Part shown: piece after piece, positions 10,493-20,704 of the stretch
How the letters are laid out: each line of letters starts with the position of its first letter
How positions within the stretch are numbered: the first letter of the stretch is position 1
NCBI GenBank assembly: GCA_013361785.1
Contig: JABFXK010000086.1
Coordinates: 1-35,940 of the forward strand
DNA length: 35,940 nt
Reading direction: 5' to 3'
Source: Sphingomonas sp.
GTDB taxonomy: Bacteria; Pseudomonadota; Alphaproteobacteria; Sphingomonadales; Sphingomonadaceae
Program-made: the position numbers and the translations under genes
Notes under the pieces: model-generated
What the model saw: only the letters and a program-made list of their open reading frames with translations
The model's database searches: none
What the model was told of the DNA's origin: nothing

Positions 10493-11221
10493 TCAGAACG
10501 GCCGGAAAATTCCAATCAACGGCAGAGCCTGGAAAATCTGCTTCTCGGCCTGCTTAACCTTCGATCCGTCGACCACGATGATATCGCCCGGATAGATTTG
10601 CGGATCGGGCGCTTCGCCGCGCCGAATGGCCGTGAGGTCAAACGCTGCTGCCTGCCGCTGCCCGCCGATCGTCCTGAAGACCGCAAGGCGACGGGCGTTG
10701 GCATCCTCCGTCGTTCCTTCGGCCAACGCGATAGCCTGGATGAGCGTGATCGGTCCCGCGATCGGGAACTGCCCGCCTTTCTGAACGGCTCCATCGACGG
10801 TGACCACATGGGCCGTCGACTTCTTGATCGCGACGCTGACGTCGGGATGTTCGAAATATTTGGTGCCGTACAGTTGCGACAGTTTTGTATCGAGTTGCGC
10901 TGTCGTGAGGTTGGCCGCCTCGACCTCCCCGACGAGAGGCAGGGAAATGTGGCCTGCCAGATCCACGGCATAATCGCCCGAGATCTGATCCTGGCCCGGA
11001 AGGAGATTGCCCTGGTACAGCTTGACTGCAAGCGTATCCATCGGCGCGATCTTGTAGTCTTCCGGCAGGGTTTCGAAATGCTGCTCGTCCGGCGCCGCAA
11101 GCGGCTTATCATAGGGCAGACTTCCTCCGCGCGTATCTGCGCAGGCACTCGTCAGCACCATCGCAACAATCGCGAGGCCGGCAAGTACAGGACGTTCGAC
11201 ACGATCAGCAAACACGACCAT
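10493..11221 (-). CDS. Polysaccharide export outer-membrane lipoprotein (Wza-like)
   Basis: Lipobox-like ...VLTSACAD; DYKIAPMDTLAVKLYQG, GHISLPLVGEVEAANLT, YPGDIIVVDGS. Confidence 0.9.
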   Translation of the reverse strand: MVVFADRVERPVLAGLAIVAMVLTSACADTRGGSLPYDKPLAAPDEQHFETLPEDYKIAPMDTLAVKLYQGNLLPGQDQISGDYAVDLAGHISLPLVGEVEAANLTTAQLDTKLSQLYGTKYFEHPDVSVAIKKSTAHVVTVDGAVQKGGQFPIAGPITLIQAIALAEGTTEDANARRLAVFRTIGGQRQAAAFDLTAIRRGEAPDPQIYPGDIIVVDGSKVKQAEKQIFQALPLIGIFRPF

Positions 11222-11296
11222 TCCTCCCCAAACGTCGGAGCTTCCTATTCGAAAATTCGTCGGATGTAGAGTGACTAATGTCCGAAATGGTTCAAA

Positions 11297-12109
11297 TTAC
11301 GGCGCAGCCGGCTGCTCCGCGGCCGTTCTTGTGTCGAGCAGCCAGCTGTCGCACCCTTCGATCGCGAGCGCCGTGAGCACGCCGCTTCGGTAGGCGCCAG
11401 TGTCGATTCCGATGCGGTTCGGCCGCATTTCGACCTCGGGGCTGATGGTATGCCCGTGGACGACCACGAAGCCGTGATCGGTTTCGTCGAACAGGAATTC
11501 CTCACGAATCCAGCGTAGATCGGATTGACGCTGCTGGTCGAATTCGACGCCCGGCCGAATTCCCGCGTGAACGAACAGATAGTCACCGAAGCGACAGCTG
11601 TCGTCGAAGCTTTCGAGGAATTCGACGTGGCGCTTCGGAATAGCCTCCCGGATGACGCCAAGGGCCTGCTCGTCGTCGAGGCCGGTCAGATCGGCCACGT
11701 CGACGCCGTAGCTCTTCAGGCATTCGGTGCCGCCGAAGCGCCGCCAATCCGTAACCAGGTTCGCATCTCCGGCGAGTATCCGCAGAAGGACCTCCTCGTG
11801 GTTGCCGAGCAGGAAAACGGTTCGCACTCCAGAGTGCCTGTAAGTCCGGAGTCGCTCGACCACCTGGGCCGAGTTCGGGCCACGGTCGATCAGGTCCCCG
11901 ACAAAGACGAGAAGCACCTTGCGCGCGGGCCGCCGGTGGATGTCCTCGTGGATCTTGTCGAGCAGCTGATCGAGGAGATCGAGACGACCGTGAAGGTCGC
12001 CGACGACATAGGCGCGCCATCCGCGAGCGCCGGCGGGGCCGCTTTGCCGTCGAGAAGCGAAATTGAACATGCTGCCCCGTCGATTGCGAATCTCAGGCCG
12101 GCTGCCCAT
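11297..12109 (-). CDS. Metallophosphoesterase (serine/threonine phosphatase/ApaH-like)
   Basis: YVVGDLHGRLDLLDQLL, FVGDLIDRGPNS, LLGNHEE, VVHGHT; start could be ATG at 12070. Confidence 0.9.
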   Translation of the reverse strand: MGSRPEIRNRRGSMFNFASRRQSGPAGARGWRAYVVGDLHGRLDLLDQLLDKIHEDIHRRPARKVLLVFVGDLIDRGPNSAQVVERLRTYRHSGVRTVFLLGNHEEVLLRILAGDANLVTDWRRFGGTECLKSYGVDVADLTGLDDEQALGVIREAIPKRHVEFLESFDDSCRFGDYLFVHAGIRPGVEFDQQRQSDLRWIREEFLFDETDHGFVVVHGHTISPEVEMRPNRIGIDTGAYRSGVLTALAIEGCDSWLLDTRTAAEQPAAP

Positions 12110-12174
12110 CGGACACCAGTCCGGACGAATAGCGGCCCATATACTAAACCTGCCCTGAACCCCGAGAAATGAAA

Positions 12175-12576
12175 TCAGGAGCTGAGCAGCTGAAAACGCG
12201 GGATCTCGACGTCGAACGCGGTCCCGTCCTCGTCGACCATGCGGTAAGTCCCGCTCATCGCCCCGCTCGGCGTGTCGAGTGGACAGCCGGAGACGTAATC
12301 GAAGCTCGCTCCGGGGGCGATCAGCGGCATTTCCCCGACGACGCCCTCCCCGACCACCTCGTGGACGGTTCCTCGGCCATCGACGATTGACCAGCTGCGC
12401 GACAGCAGCTGGACAGCGACATCCGAGCCGTTCTCGATCCGTACATGATAGGACCAGAACCAGCGGTTCGTGGAAGGGTCGGACTGCTCGGCAAGGAAGC
12501 TCACCGCCACACGCACGGCAATCCCGCGCGTCACGGCGAGGTTCGGAAACAGCATGGCGAGCGTATCTATGGTCAC
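12175..12576 (-). CDS. apaG: Co2+/Mg2+ efflux protein ApaG
   Basis: RWFWSYHVRIENGSDVAVQLLSRSWSIVDGRGTVHEVVGEGVVGEMPLIAPGASFDYVSG; likely GTG start within a longer ORF. Confidence 0.93.
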   Translation of the reverse strand: MTIDTLAMLFPNLAVTRGIAVRVAVSFLAEQSDPSTNRWFWSYHVRIENGSDVAVQLLSRSWSIVDGRGTVHEVVGEGVVGEMPLIAPGASFDYVSGCPLDTPSGAMSGTYRMVDEDGTAFDVEIPRFQLLSS

Positions 12577-12611
12577 GGCGCCATGTTTAGCGGGCGCGAT
12601 TGCACTGACAA

Positions 12612-13349
12612 CTAGGCAAGGCCGCCCGCTCGACAAAGCCGGTCGACGAGCCGTGCCCGCGCCTCGCCGAGCGGACGGGACCGCTCGGTCATCAGGTCGC
12701 GCATGAGGAAATGGCCGGTAAGCGCCAGGCCCTGCACGATTTCCTGCCACGACGCAGGGCCTCCATCGCGGACGAACGGAGGCAGCGGCAGAAGCTTTCC
12801 GGCATAGGGCTCGGCTTCCGCGGCGCTGACAGCCCGCCCCGATTTGGGACTGACCGCGATGAGCCCGTCGTTCGATCCGGTCACCGCACATCGCTCGAGG
12901 TCGAGACCGAAGCCGAGTTCGGCAAGCACCAGCAGCTCATAACGGACCAGCGCCGCGCCCCAGCCCCCAGCGGAGGGCGCGGCCTCGATCGCGTCGAGCA
13001 ATCCCTCAAGCGCCTCGTAGAGCCGCGGGTACGGCTGGCCCTCCGGAAGAACGGTGGCGGTGAGCACCGTCGCCCATTCGATGGCCGCCGCCGGCAGCGG
13101 TTCCGACAGCAGCGGACCGCGGCTGTGGACCAGCTCGACTGTCGCCTGGGGAAGTTGCGTGTCGGTCCTCGCGGAGAGCTGGGCCTCGACCGAATTGCCA
13201 GCGATCAGCACAGGGCGCATGCGCCGTCCGCGGGCTCCGCGGACATAGGCCGCCTGCAATCCATGGTCGGGAGTCATCAGGCGGACCACGGCGCCATGCT
13301 CGCCATGGTTCCTCAAGGCGCAAACGATTGCTGGAGTGGCGACGCGCAA
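12612..13349 (-). CDS. recO: DNA repair protein RecO
   Basis: [31 protein letters not shown] and RecO-like length/architecture. Confidence 0.9.
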   Translation of the reverse strand: MRVATPAIVCALRNHGEHGAVVRLMTPDHGLQAAYVRGARGRRMRPVLIAGNSVEAQLSARTDTQLPQATVELVHSRGPLLSEPLPAAAIEWATVLTATVLPEGQPYPRLYEALEGLLDAIEAAPSAGGWGAALVRYELLVLAELGFGLDLERCAVTGSNDGLIAVSPKSGRAVSAAEAEPYAGKLLPLPPFVRDGGPASWQEIVQGLALTGHFLMRDLMTERSRPLGEARARLVDRLCRAGGLA

Positions 13350-15292
13350 CAGCCCGACGGATGGAAATAATCATAGACCTGCCGGGCGGTCGCGCGGCTG
13401 ATCCCGGGCGCCTTCTCCAGGTCTTCGAGCGCAGCACCCTTGACGGCGCGGGCAGTCCCGAAGTGCATCAGAAGCGCGCGCTTGCGGGTGGGACCGATGC
13501 CCGGCACATCGTCCAGCGTCGACACGGTAAGGCTCTTCGCCCGTTTCGCCCGGTGAGTGCCGATCGCGAACCTGTGAGCTTCGTCGCGCAAGCGCTGGAG
13601 ATAGAACAACAAAGCCGAATTCGGCGGCAGCGTGATCTCGCGCCCGCCAGGCAGATGGAAGACTTCGCGCCCTTCCCGGCCGTGGTGCGGCCCCTTGGCG
13701 ACTCCGACCACCGGCACGTCGTGAATGCCCGCGTCCTCCATCGCCTCGGATACGGCCGACAGCTGGCCCTTGCCGCCGTCGATCAGGACGAGATCGGGCC
13801 ATTCACCGCTCTGCCGGTCGGGATCATCCTACTCCAGCCGGCCGAAGCGGCGTTCGAGCACTTCGCGCATCATCGCGAAATCGTCGCCCGGCTGGGTCTC
13901 AGGCCGCTTGATGTTGAACTTGCGGTAGTTGTTCTTGCGAAAGCCCTCCGGCCCGGCGACGATCATCGCGCCGGTTGCGTTCGTCCCCATGATGTGGCTG
14001 TTGTCGTAGACCTCGATGCGCTTGGGCACTTCGGCAAGTTCGAACATATCGGCCAATTCCCGCAGGATCTTGCCCTGCGTCGTGGTTTCAGCGAGCCGGC
14101 GGTCGAGCGCCTCCTCGGCATTGCGCTTGGCCTGCTCCATCAGCTTGCGCCGCGAGCCGCGCTGCGGGATTTCGATCGCCACCTTGTGACCCGAGCGCTC
14201 GCAAAGCGCCTCCTCGAGCAGTGCCCGGTCGGGGAGCTCGCGGTCGGCGAGGATCCGCCGCGGCGGCGGCATGTCCTAGTAGAACTGGACGAGAAAGCTC
14301 GACAGAACATCCGCTTCGGGGATGTCATTCGTATGCGCAGGGAATAAGGCACGGTGCCCCCCAGACTGCCCGCCGCGAATGAAGAAGGCCTGGATCGACA
14401 CCGTCCCTGCCTTGCAGGCGAGCGCGAACACGTCTGCGTCGCCGAGCCCTTCCGCATGCACCGTCTGACTGCCCTGGATGTAGGTCAGCGCGCGCAGCCG
14501 GTCGCGATAGACGGCGGCGAGCTCGAAGTCCTGCTTCTCCGCCGCCTCCGCCATCAGCTTACTGAGGCGCGCCTGCACGCCGGTCGACTTGCCGGCCAGG
14601 AACGCCTTCGCGTCGTCGACCAGCTCGTCATAATCCGCTTCGCTGATGCGCCCCACGCAGGGCGCCGAGCAGCGCTTGATCTGGTAGAGCAGGCACGGCC
14701 GCGAGCGGTTTTCGAAATAGCTGTCGGAACAGCTTCTTAGCAGGAATAGTTTCTGAAGCGCATTAAGCGTCCGAGTGACCGATCCGGCGCTTGCGAACGG
14801 ACCGTAATATTGGCCCTTGATGCGACGCGCTCCGCGATGCTTCTGGACCCGCGGAAACGCGTGGTCCTCGCGCAGCAGGATGAAGGGGAAGCTTTTGTCG
14901 TCGCGCAGAAGCACGTTGTAGGGCGGGCGGAAGCGCTTGATCAGCTGCGCTTCGAGCAGCAGCGCCTCGGCCTCTGTGCGCGTCGTGACGATCGTCATCG
15001 ACCGGGTCTGCGACACCATCCGCTGCAGCCGCTTCGGCAGCTTGGCGACCTGGGTATAGTTGGTTACCCGGTTCCTCAGCGCCCGCGCCTTCCCCACGTA
15101 GAGAACGTCCCCGCGTGCATCCTGCATCCGGTAGACTCCGGGATTGCGCGGAAGCGTCTTCAGCACCTCGCGGATGGCGGCCACACCTTTCTCGAGGTCC
15201 GGCTGGTCCGCTCCGCGCACGGCGTAGGTCGCCTGCTCCTCGTTGAAGCGCTCGGCAGATTTGGGATGGTCGGGGCGGTCGGCCTTGCTCAC
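13313..15292 (-). pseudogene. uvrC: Excinuclease ABC subunit C, interrupted by two in-frame TAG codons (14276-14278 and 13829-13831)
   Basis: One continuous frame of 660 codons: LPRNPGVYRMQDARGDVLYVGKARALRNRV ... FLVQFY(TAG)DMPPPRRILADREL ... RFGRLE(TAG)[23 protein letters not shown] ... [21 protein letters not shown] start at 15292. Confidence 0.88.
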
Positions 15293-15332
15293 ATGGCCGA
15301 GATAAGCGCTAGCTGTGGCGAGCGCGAGAGGG

Positions 15333-16136
15333 TCAGGCGGCGACCCTCGCCTCCTCTTCCTCGGCGAGCATCCACTCGACGCAGGCGCGGGCATGGATCG
15401 CGGTCGTGTCGTAGACCGGAAGCACGTTGGCGCGAACATCGACGGCGAGCACCATCTCGGTGCAGCCGAGGACGACGGCCTGCGCCTTCTGCTTCGACAG
15501 CTCGGTGACCAGCGTCTTCAATTTGCGCTGGCTGTCGCGGACGACGCGGCCGGCGGCGAGCTCCTCGAAGATGATCCGGTCGACTTCGCGAATCCATGTC
15601 GGATCGACCGGAACCAGGCTGATGCCACGGCTTTCCAGGCGGCCGCGCACATGCGGCTCGGTCATGGTGAAACGGGTGCCGAGAAGCGCGATGCGGCTGC
15701 GGCCGTCGGCGACGAGCTTGTCCGCCGTCGCCTCGCCAATGTGGAGCATGGGCACACGGATGTGGGACTTCACCGCTTCATAGACTTTGTGGCCGGTGTT
15801 CGATGTGATGATCACGCCATCGACGCCGCACTTCACGAGGCGCTTCGCCGCCTCGATGTGCGTCTCGGCGACGCCGTCCCAGTCGCCGGACAGCTCCATC
15901 TCGGCGACTTGAGCGAGATTGAGGCTTTCGATCGCCAGTAGCGCGCTGTTGAGCCCGCCGAGCCGCTGCGCGACGCCGCGGTTGATATGGTCGTAATAGA
16001 GGGCGGTTGACGACCAGCTCGTCCCGCCGATGATGCCCAGCTTGCGCAACGCCTTTCCCTTCCCGCCCTTGCCCGCGAGCAATCTTCTACTCTGCAGCTG
16101 AATCGCTGCTGACGGAGTCGGCGCGATTCGCCGCAT
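15333..16136 (-). CDS. Aspartate/glutamate racemase family protein
   Basis: KLGIIGGTSWSSTALYYDHIN, ITSNTGHKVYEAV, VLGCTEM; start site uncertain. Confidence 0.9.
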   Translation of the reverse strand: MRRIAPTPSAAIQLQSRRLLAGKGGKGKALRKLGIIGGTSWSSTALYYDHINRGVAQRLGGLNSALLAIESLNLAQVAEMELSGDWDGVAETHIEAAKRLVKCGVDGVIITSNTGHKVYEAVKSHIRVPMLHIGEATADKLVADGRSRIALLGTRFTMTEPHVRGRLESRGISLVPVDPTWIREVDRIIFEELAAGRVVRDSQRKLKTLVTELSKQKAQAVVLGCTEMVLAVDVRANVLPVYDTTAIHARACVEWMLAEEEEARVAA

Positions 16137-16201
16137 TTGTCAGCCAAGTTGCTGCTGCCGACAAGGCATAAACGTTTGAGTTTACGGGAAATGAATCAAA
16201 A

Positions 16202-17641
16202 TCAACCGAGCGCTTTTACGATCTCTTCAGTCATCTTCTTGGCGTCGCCCAGCAGCATCATCGTGTTGTCGCGGTAGAAGAGCTCGTTATCGATGCCGGC
16301 ATAGCCGACTCCGCCCATCGAGCGCTTCACGAACAAGCAGGTCCGCGCCTTCTCCACGTCGAGCACCGGCATTCCGTAGATCGGCGAGCCCTTGTCGTTC
16401 TTCGCAGCGGGATTGGTGACGTCATTGGCGCCGATCACATAAGCGACGTCGGTCTGCGCGAACTCGCTGTTGATGTCCTCGAGCTCGAACACTTCGTCAT
16501 AGGGCACGTTGGCTTCGGCCAGCAGCACGTTCATGTGCCCCGGCATTCGGCCTGCCACCGGGTGGATCGCATATTTGACGGTCACGCCCTTCGCCTTGAG
16601 CAAGTCGGCCATTTCGCGCACCGCATGCTGCGCCTGCGCGACCGCCATTCCGTAGCCGGGAACGATGATGACCTGTTCCGCCTGCGCCATCAGGAAGGCC
16701 GCGTCTTCGGCCGATCCGCGCTTGTACGGCCGGTCGATCGCCGCGGCATCGCCGCTGCTCGCGACCGCTCCAAACCCGCCGGCGATGACCGAGATGAAGC
16801 TGCGGTTCATCGCCCGGCACATGATGTAGCTGAGGATCGCGCCCGAGCTTCCGACCAGGGCGCCGGTGATGATCATCGCGCTGTTGTGGAGCGTGAAGCC
16901 CATCGCTGCGGCCGCCCAGCCCGAGTAGCTGTTGAGCATCGAGATCACGACCGGCATGTCGGCGCCGCCGATCGGGATGATCAGCAGGAACCCGATGGCG
17001 AAGCTGAGCGCCGCAATAAGCCCGAAGACGACGGGCGACTGGTCCTGCGTGAAGTAAGCGATCAGCCCGAGGATCGCGGCCAGCGTGCCGAGGTTGATCA
17101 CGTGCCGAAGCGGCAGCAGGATCGGCTTGCCCGACATATTGCCGTTGAGCTTGAGGAAGGCGATCACGGAGCCGGAGAAGGTGATCGCCCCGATGGCCAC
17201 GCCGAGGCCCATCTCGACGCGGCTGACCGGCAGGATGCTCACGAACGATGGCGAGGCGATCGGGGTGATTCGAACGCCGATCCCGAACGCGAGCGGATTC
17301 AGGTAGGCGGCCGCGCCGACGAGCACCGCCGCAAGGCCGACCAGGCTGTGGAAAGCCGCCACCAGCTGCGGCATCGCCGTCATCTGGATCTTGCGCGCGG
17401 TGACGACCCCGATCCCGCCGCCGATCACCATCGCGCCGATGATCTCGGGCAGCGATGCGATCTGGTGGATCGCTAGTGTGGTGACGACCGCGATCGTCAT
17501 GCCGATCATGCCGGTCCAGTTGCCGCGCCGGCTTGTCTCCGGGCTCGACAGCCCCCTCAGCGCGAGAATGAAGCAGACGCCGGCAATGAGGTAAGCGAGC
17601 AGGACCCAGGCGGGCTGCGCGTGCGCGGCGGCCTCACCCAT
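16202..17641 (-). CDS. pntB: NAD(P)(+) transhydrogenase subunit beta
   Basis: [62 protein letters not shown]. Confidence 0.97.
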   Translation of the reverse strand: MGEAAAHAQPAWVLLAYLIAGVCFILALRGLSSPETSRRGNWTGMIGMTIAVVTTLAIHQIASLPEIIGAMVIGGGIGVVTARKIQMTAMPQLVAAFHSLVGLAAVLVGAAAYLNPLAFGIGVRITPIASPSFVSILPVSRVEMGLGVAIGAITFSGSVIAFLKLNGNMSGKPILLPLRHVINLGTLAAILGLIAYFTQDQSPVVFGLIAALSFAIGFLLIIPIGGADMPVVISMLNSYSGWAAAAMGFTLHNSAMIITGALVGSSGAILSYIMCRAMNRSFISVIAGGFGAVASSGDAAAIDRPYKRGSAEDAAFLMAQAEQVIIVPGYGMAVAQAQHAVREMADLLKAKGVTVKYAIHPVAGRMPGHMNVLLAEANVPYDEVFELEDINSEFAQTDVAYVIGANDVTNPAAKNDKGSPIYGMPVLDVEKARTCLFVKRSMGGVGYAGIDNELFYRDNTMMLLGDAKKMTEEIVKALG

Positions 17642-17924
17642 CCTTGCGCTCCCGCTTCTTGTACATCGAGAGCATGCGCTGGGTGACCGCGAAGCCACCG
17701 AAGATGTTCACACTGGCGAGCGTCACCGCGGCCAGGCCGAGCCATTTGGAGCTGGGGCTGCCGGCAGCCGCGGCGGCAATCAGCGCCCCGACGACGATGA
17801 CCGAGGAGATGGCGTTGGTGACGCTCATCAGCGGCGTGTGGAGCGCCGGAGTCACCGACCAAACCACATAATAGCCAACGAAACAGGCGAGCACGAAAAT
17901 CGACAGGATCGAGATGAAGTCCAT
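17634..17924 (-). CDS. pntAB: NAD(P) transhydrogenase subunit alpha part 2 (membrane segment)
   Basis: [52 protein letters not shown]. Confidence 0.95.
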   Translation of the reverse strand: MDFISILSIFVLACFVGYYVVWSVTPALHTPLMSVTNAISSVIVVGALIAAAAAGSPSSKWLGLAAVTLASVNIFGGFAVTQRMLSMYKKRERKDG

Positions 17925-18074
17925 GACCCCTCCCACGAGGCTTCGCCCACATTAGTGGCGGGTGGATTTTCGGCTGTCGAGGGGCAAGCCCGTTAATTTG
18001 AACGCGGTTAGCGGTTTCCTAACCTTTTCGCGCGCAATGCGGGGGAGACCAATTGGGAAGGAAAGTGCGCTCTG

Positions 18075-20347
18075 GTGTCGAAGCGCCAAACAGCTATCGC
18101 CGAGCAGCCGTCCTGGAAACTTCTTCTGTGGGTGGCGATCGCCGGACTTGTCTTCGGGCTGATCGGCTTCGGAGAGATCGCCGAGGACTGGCTGCGCGTC
18201 GCGCGAAACCAGCTCCATCGACACAAGGCCAGCGGCGACATCGTTCTGGTGAAAATCGACGACAATTCGTTGCACGACGTCGGCCGATGGCCTTGGCCGC
18301 GAAGCGACTTCGGCCGAATTACCGACGTCCTGACCAAGGCGGGCGCGAAGCGCATTTTCTTCGACCTCACCTTCTACGGCCCGACCAATGCCACGGACGA
18401 CACCGCTTTCGCCGAGGCGATCAAGCGTTCGAAACGGGTCTACATCGCCGTCCGAACCCGCGCCGGGACCGATAGGGAAGCGCCTAATGGACCCTCAGCG
18501 CTGCCGGAGATTGCCCGATACGCGCACCTTGGAAACATCAGCGCCCACTACAATTATCAGAACGCTATCTGGGAGCTGCCCTACGCAGTTCCGATCGGCG
18601 GGGTTGCGCTTCCGTCCTACGCGGTGCTGCTCGCCGAGCGCTCGGGCCAAGCCAATGGGACCTTCATGGTCGACTATTCGATCGACCCGAAGTCTGTCCC
18701 GTCCGTCTCCGCATCGCGCCTGTTCCGCGGCTCTTCCGCGGCAAAGATGTGATGGTCGCATGGGTCAGCGAATCTCTCGGTGACCAGGATTTCAGTCCCG
18801 GCAGCGGCAAGATGGCTGGCGCTTACGTCCAGATCCTCGGCGCCGAGACCCTCAAGCGCGGGAACCCAGTGTATTTCGGCTGGATTCCGCTGTTTCTCGT
18901 CGCTTTGGCAATTGCCACCGTGGCAGTACGTCGGCGCCGTTTAGCACATCGGATGTGGTTGCTTGGCGGTGGAGCGCTTCTGTTCCTGCTTGTGCCGGCG
19001 ATCCTCGAAGACAAACTGATTACGCTCGACGTAACGCCTGGGCTCTTCATCCTGCTGACCGTTGGCGTCGTCGTCGCTTGGCGGACATACCGCGCCCGCG
19101 GCCTGGTGAACCCCGTCTCCAACCTTCCCAACCTCGACGCGCTGCGTGCCAACCGCGAAGGCCGCAAGCACGCGATCGTTGCTGCGCGCATCCTGAACTA
19201 TGAAGAGATCGTCGCCGCGCTGCCGCCGAATAACGAGCGGCAGCTGATCGAGCAGATCGTCGCCCGGCTGAATGTCGGCTCCCCTGATCGGCTTCTCTAC
19301 CAGGGTGACGGCGGGATCTTCGGCTGGTTCGAGGAGCCGAAGCAGCCGTTCGGCAATCATCTCGAAGCTCTCCACGCGCTGTTCCGCAACCCCGCACGTA
19401 TCGCGGGTCTTTCGATCGATCTCGCCATTTCGTTCGGGGTCGAGATCGGGAGCGGCCGCTCGCTTGCCAACCGTCTCGCCAGCGCGCTCGTCGCTGCCGA
19501 CGAAGCGGCGCACCACGGCCTCAAATGGAAGTACCACGACCCCGAGACGCTCGAGAACGCGTCGTGGAAGCTGTCCATGCTCAGCCAGCTCGACGAGGCG
19601 ATCGACCGCGGAGAAGTCTGGGTCGCGTATCAACCCAAGCTCGACGTCGCGACGCGCAGGATCATCGGCGCCGAAGCGCTCGCCCGCTGGACGCACCCGG
19701 AGAAGGGCCCGATCGCGGCAACCGAGTTCGTCGCTGCCGCGGAACAGCATAATCGGATCGGCAAGCTTACCGACTTCGTTCTCGAGAAGGCGGTCGCGGC
19801 CGGTGTGCAGATGATCAAGCGCGCAGCCGACTTCGATATCGCAGTCAACCTTTCGGCGCGGCTCCTGACCGACAAGGGATTCACGCTTCGGCTTTCCGCC
19901 TTGCTCGCGCGCCACGGGCTCGCCCCAAACCATCTGACTCTCGAGCTGACCGAGACTGCCGCGCTTGCCGACACCGGCGAGGGGCTCGACATGATCAACC
20001 GGCTTCGGGACCTCGGCGTCAATATTGCGATCGACGACTACGGGACCGGACAATCGACGCTCGACTATCTGAAGAAAATCCCCGCGAACGAGATCAAGAT
20101 CGATCAGAGCTTCGTCAAAGGTATCGTCGACAACCGAAGCGACCGGCTGATGGTGCAGTCCACGATCGGCCTTGCGCATTCGCTCGGCCGGAAGGTCGTT
20201 GCCGAAGGGGTCGAGCACCGCGACATCCTCGAGACGCTGGTCGAGCTCGAGTGCGACATTGCGCAGGGCTTCGCTGTCGGTCGGCCGATGAGCCTCGAAG
20301 CCCTGGCCAAGCGCGTCTCGGCCGTCCGTCGACGCAGCGCCGCCTGA
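18075..20347 (+). pseudogene. CHASE2 / degenerate GGDEF / EAL protein gene, split by a frameshifting 11-bp tandem duplication at ~18723-18742
   Basis: 18075-18752 CHASE2 (DIVLVKIDDNSLHDVGRWPWPRSDFGRITDVL); 18749-20347 continues CHASE2 C-terminus, TM helices and EAL (GAEALARWTHPEKG, DDYGTGQSTLDYLKKIPANEIKIDQSFVKGI). Removing 11 bp joins ...RLFRGKDVMVAWVSESLGDQDF. Confidence 0.82.
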
Positions 20348-20452
20348 ATTCGCCAGCGCCTGCGGCTGAACAGCCGGCCGCGCACTGCTCCACAATCCGT
20401 TGCAAATTGAGACAGGGTGCAGGCTCACTCACCGCCCGAAATGGTGAATCGT

Positions 20453-20481
20453 TTGTCAACCATATCGATTAAGGTTAATAT
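20453..20481 (+). promoter_or_regulatory. Sigma70-type promoter (TTGTCA - 17 bp - TAATAT)
   Basis: -35 at 20453-20458, exact 17-nt spacer, -10 at 20476-20481, in an AT-rich patch between genes. Confidence 0.65.
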
Positions 20482-20522
20482 GCCCACGACTGCCGAATCG
20501 CAGTGGACAAAGGGGCATCCCG

Positions 20523-20603
20523 ATGAAGAAGACCAAAAGCGCTCGCGGATTTTGGACCTGGCTGATGGGTGGCGGCTGGACCGGCACCGGCGGGGGCGGC
20601 TGA
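20523..20603 (+). CDS. 26-aa micro-ORF MKKTKSARGFWTWLMGGGWTGTGGGG
   Basis: ATG 7 nt after AAAGGGG SD-like sequence (20509-20515), downstream of a strong promoter and upstream of a strong terminator. Confidence 0.5.
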   Translation: MKKTKSARGFWTWLMGGGWTGTGGGG

Positions 20604-20629
20604 TCGTCGCACCAATTCAAACCGTTAGA

Positions 20630-20660
20630 AAGCGCCCGCATCTCGCGGGCGCTTTTATTT
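20630..20660 (+). terminator. Rho-independent terminator
   Basis: 10-bp perfect stem aagcgcccgc/gcgggcgctt, 5-nt loop atctc, followed by ttatttt. Confidence 0.85.
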
Positions 20661-20704
20661 TGGGGCTTCTGGAACGTTCCTGCCCAGCACGCTAGTCCGC
20701 CCCG

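Noticed and set aside
5627-11640. 18-bp identical string gaattcgacgtggcgctt at ~5627 and ~11619
   Set aside because: Both encode KRHVEF on the minus strand of unrelated proteins; a single short match with no flanking similarity is probably chance
13313-15292. Amber (TAG) codon recoding as an explanation for uvrC
   Set aside because: Several apparently intact genes here end in TAG (folK at 5526, ybaK at 21603, thiD-VOC at 29135), and no suppressor tRNA or pyrrolysine-type gene is visible in the window, so lineage-wide recoding is unsupported
16535-17476. 313-aa plus-strand ORF opposite pntB
   Set aside because: Low-complexity R/D/H/E composition typical of a shadow ORF; pntB is certain
20417-20695. 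92-aa ORF overlapping the micro-ORF in another frame
   Set aside because: Overlaps the promoter and continues through the terminator hairpin; composition resembles a shadow ORF
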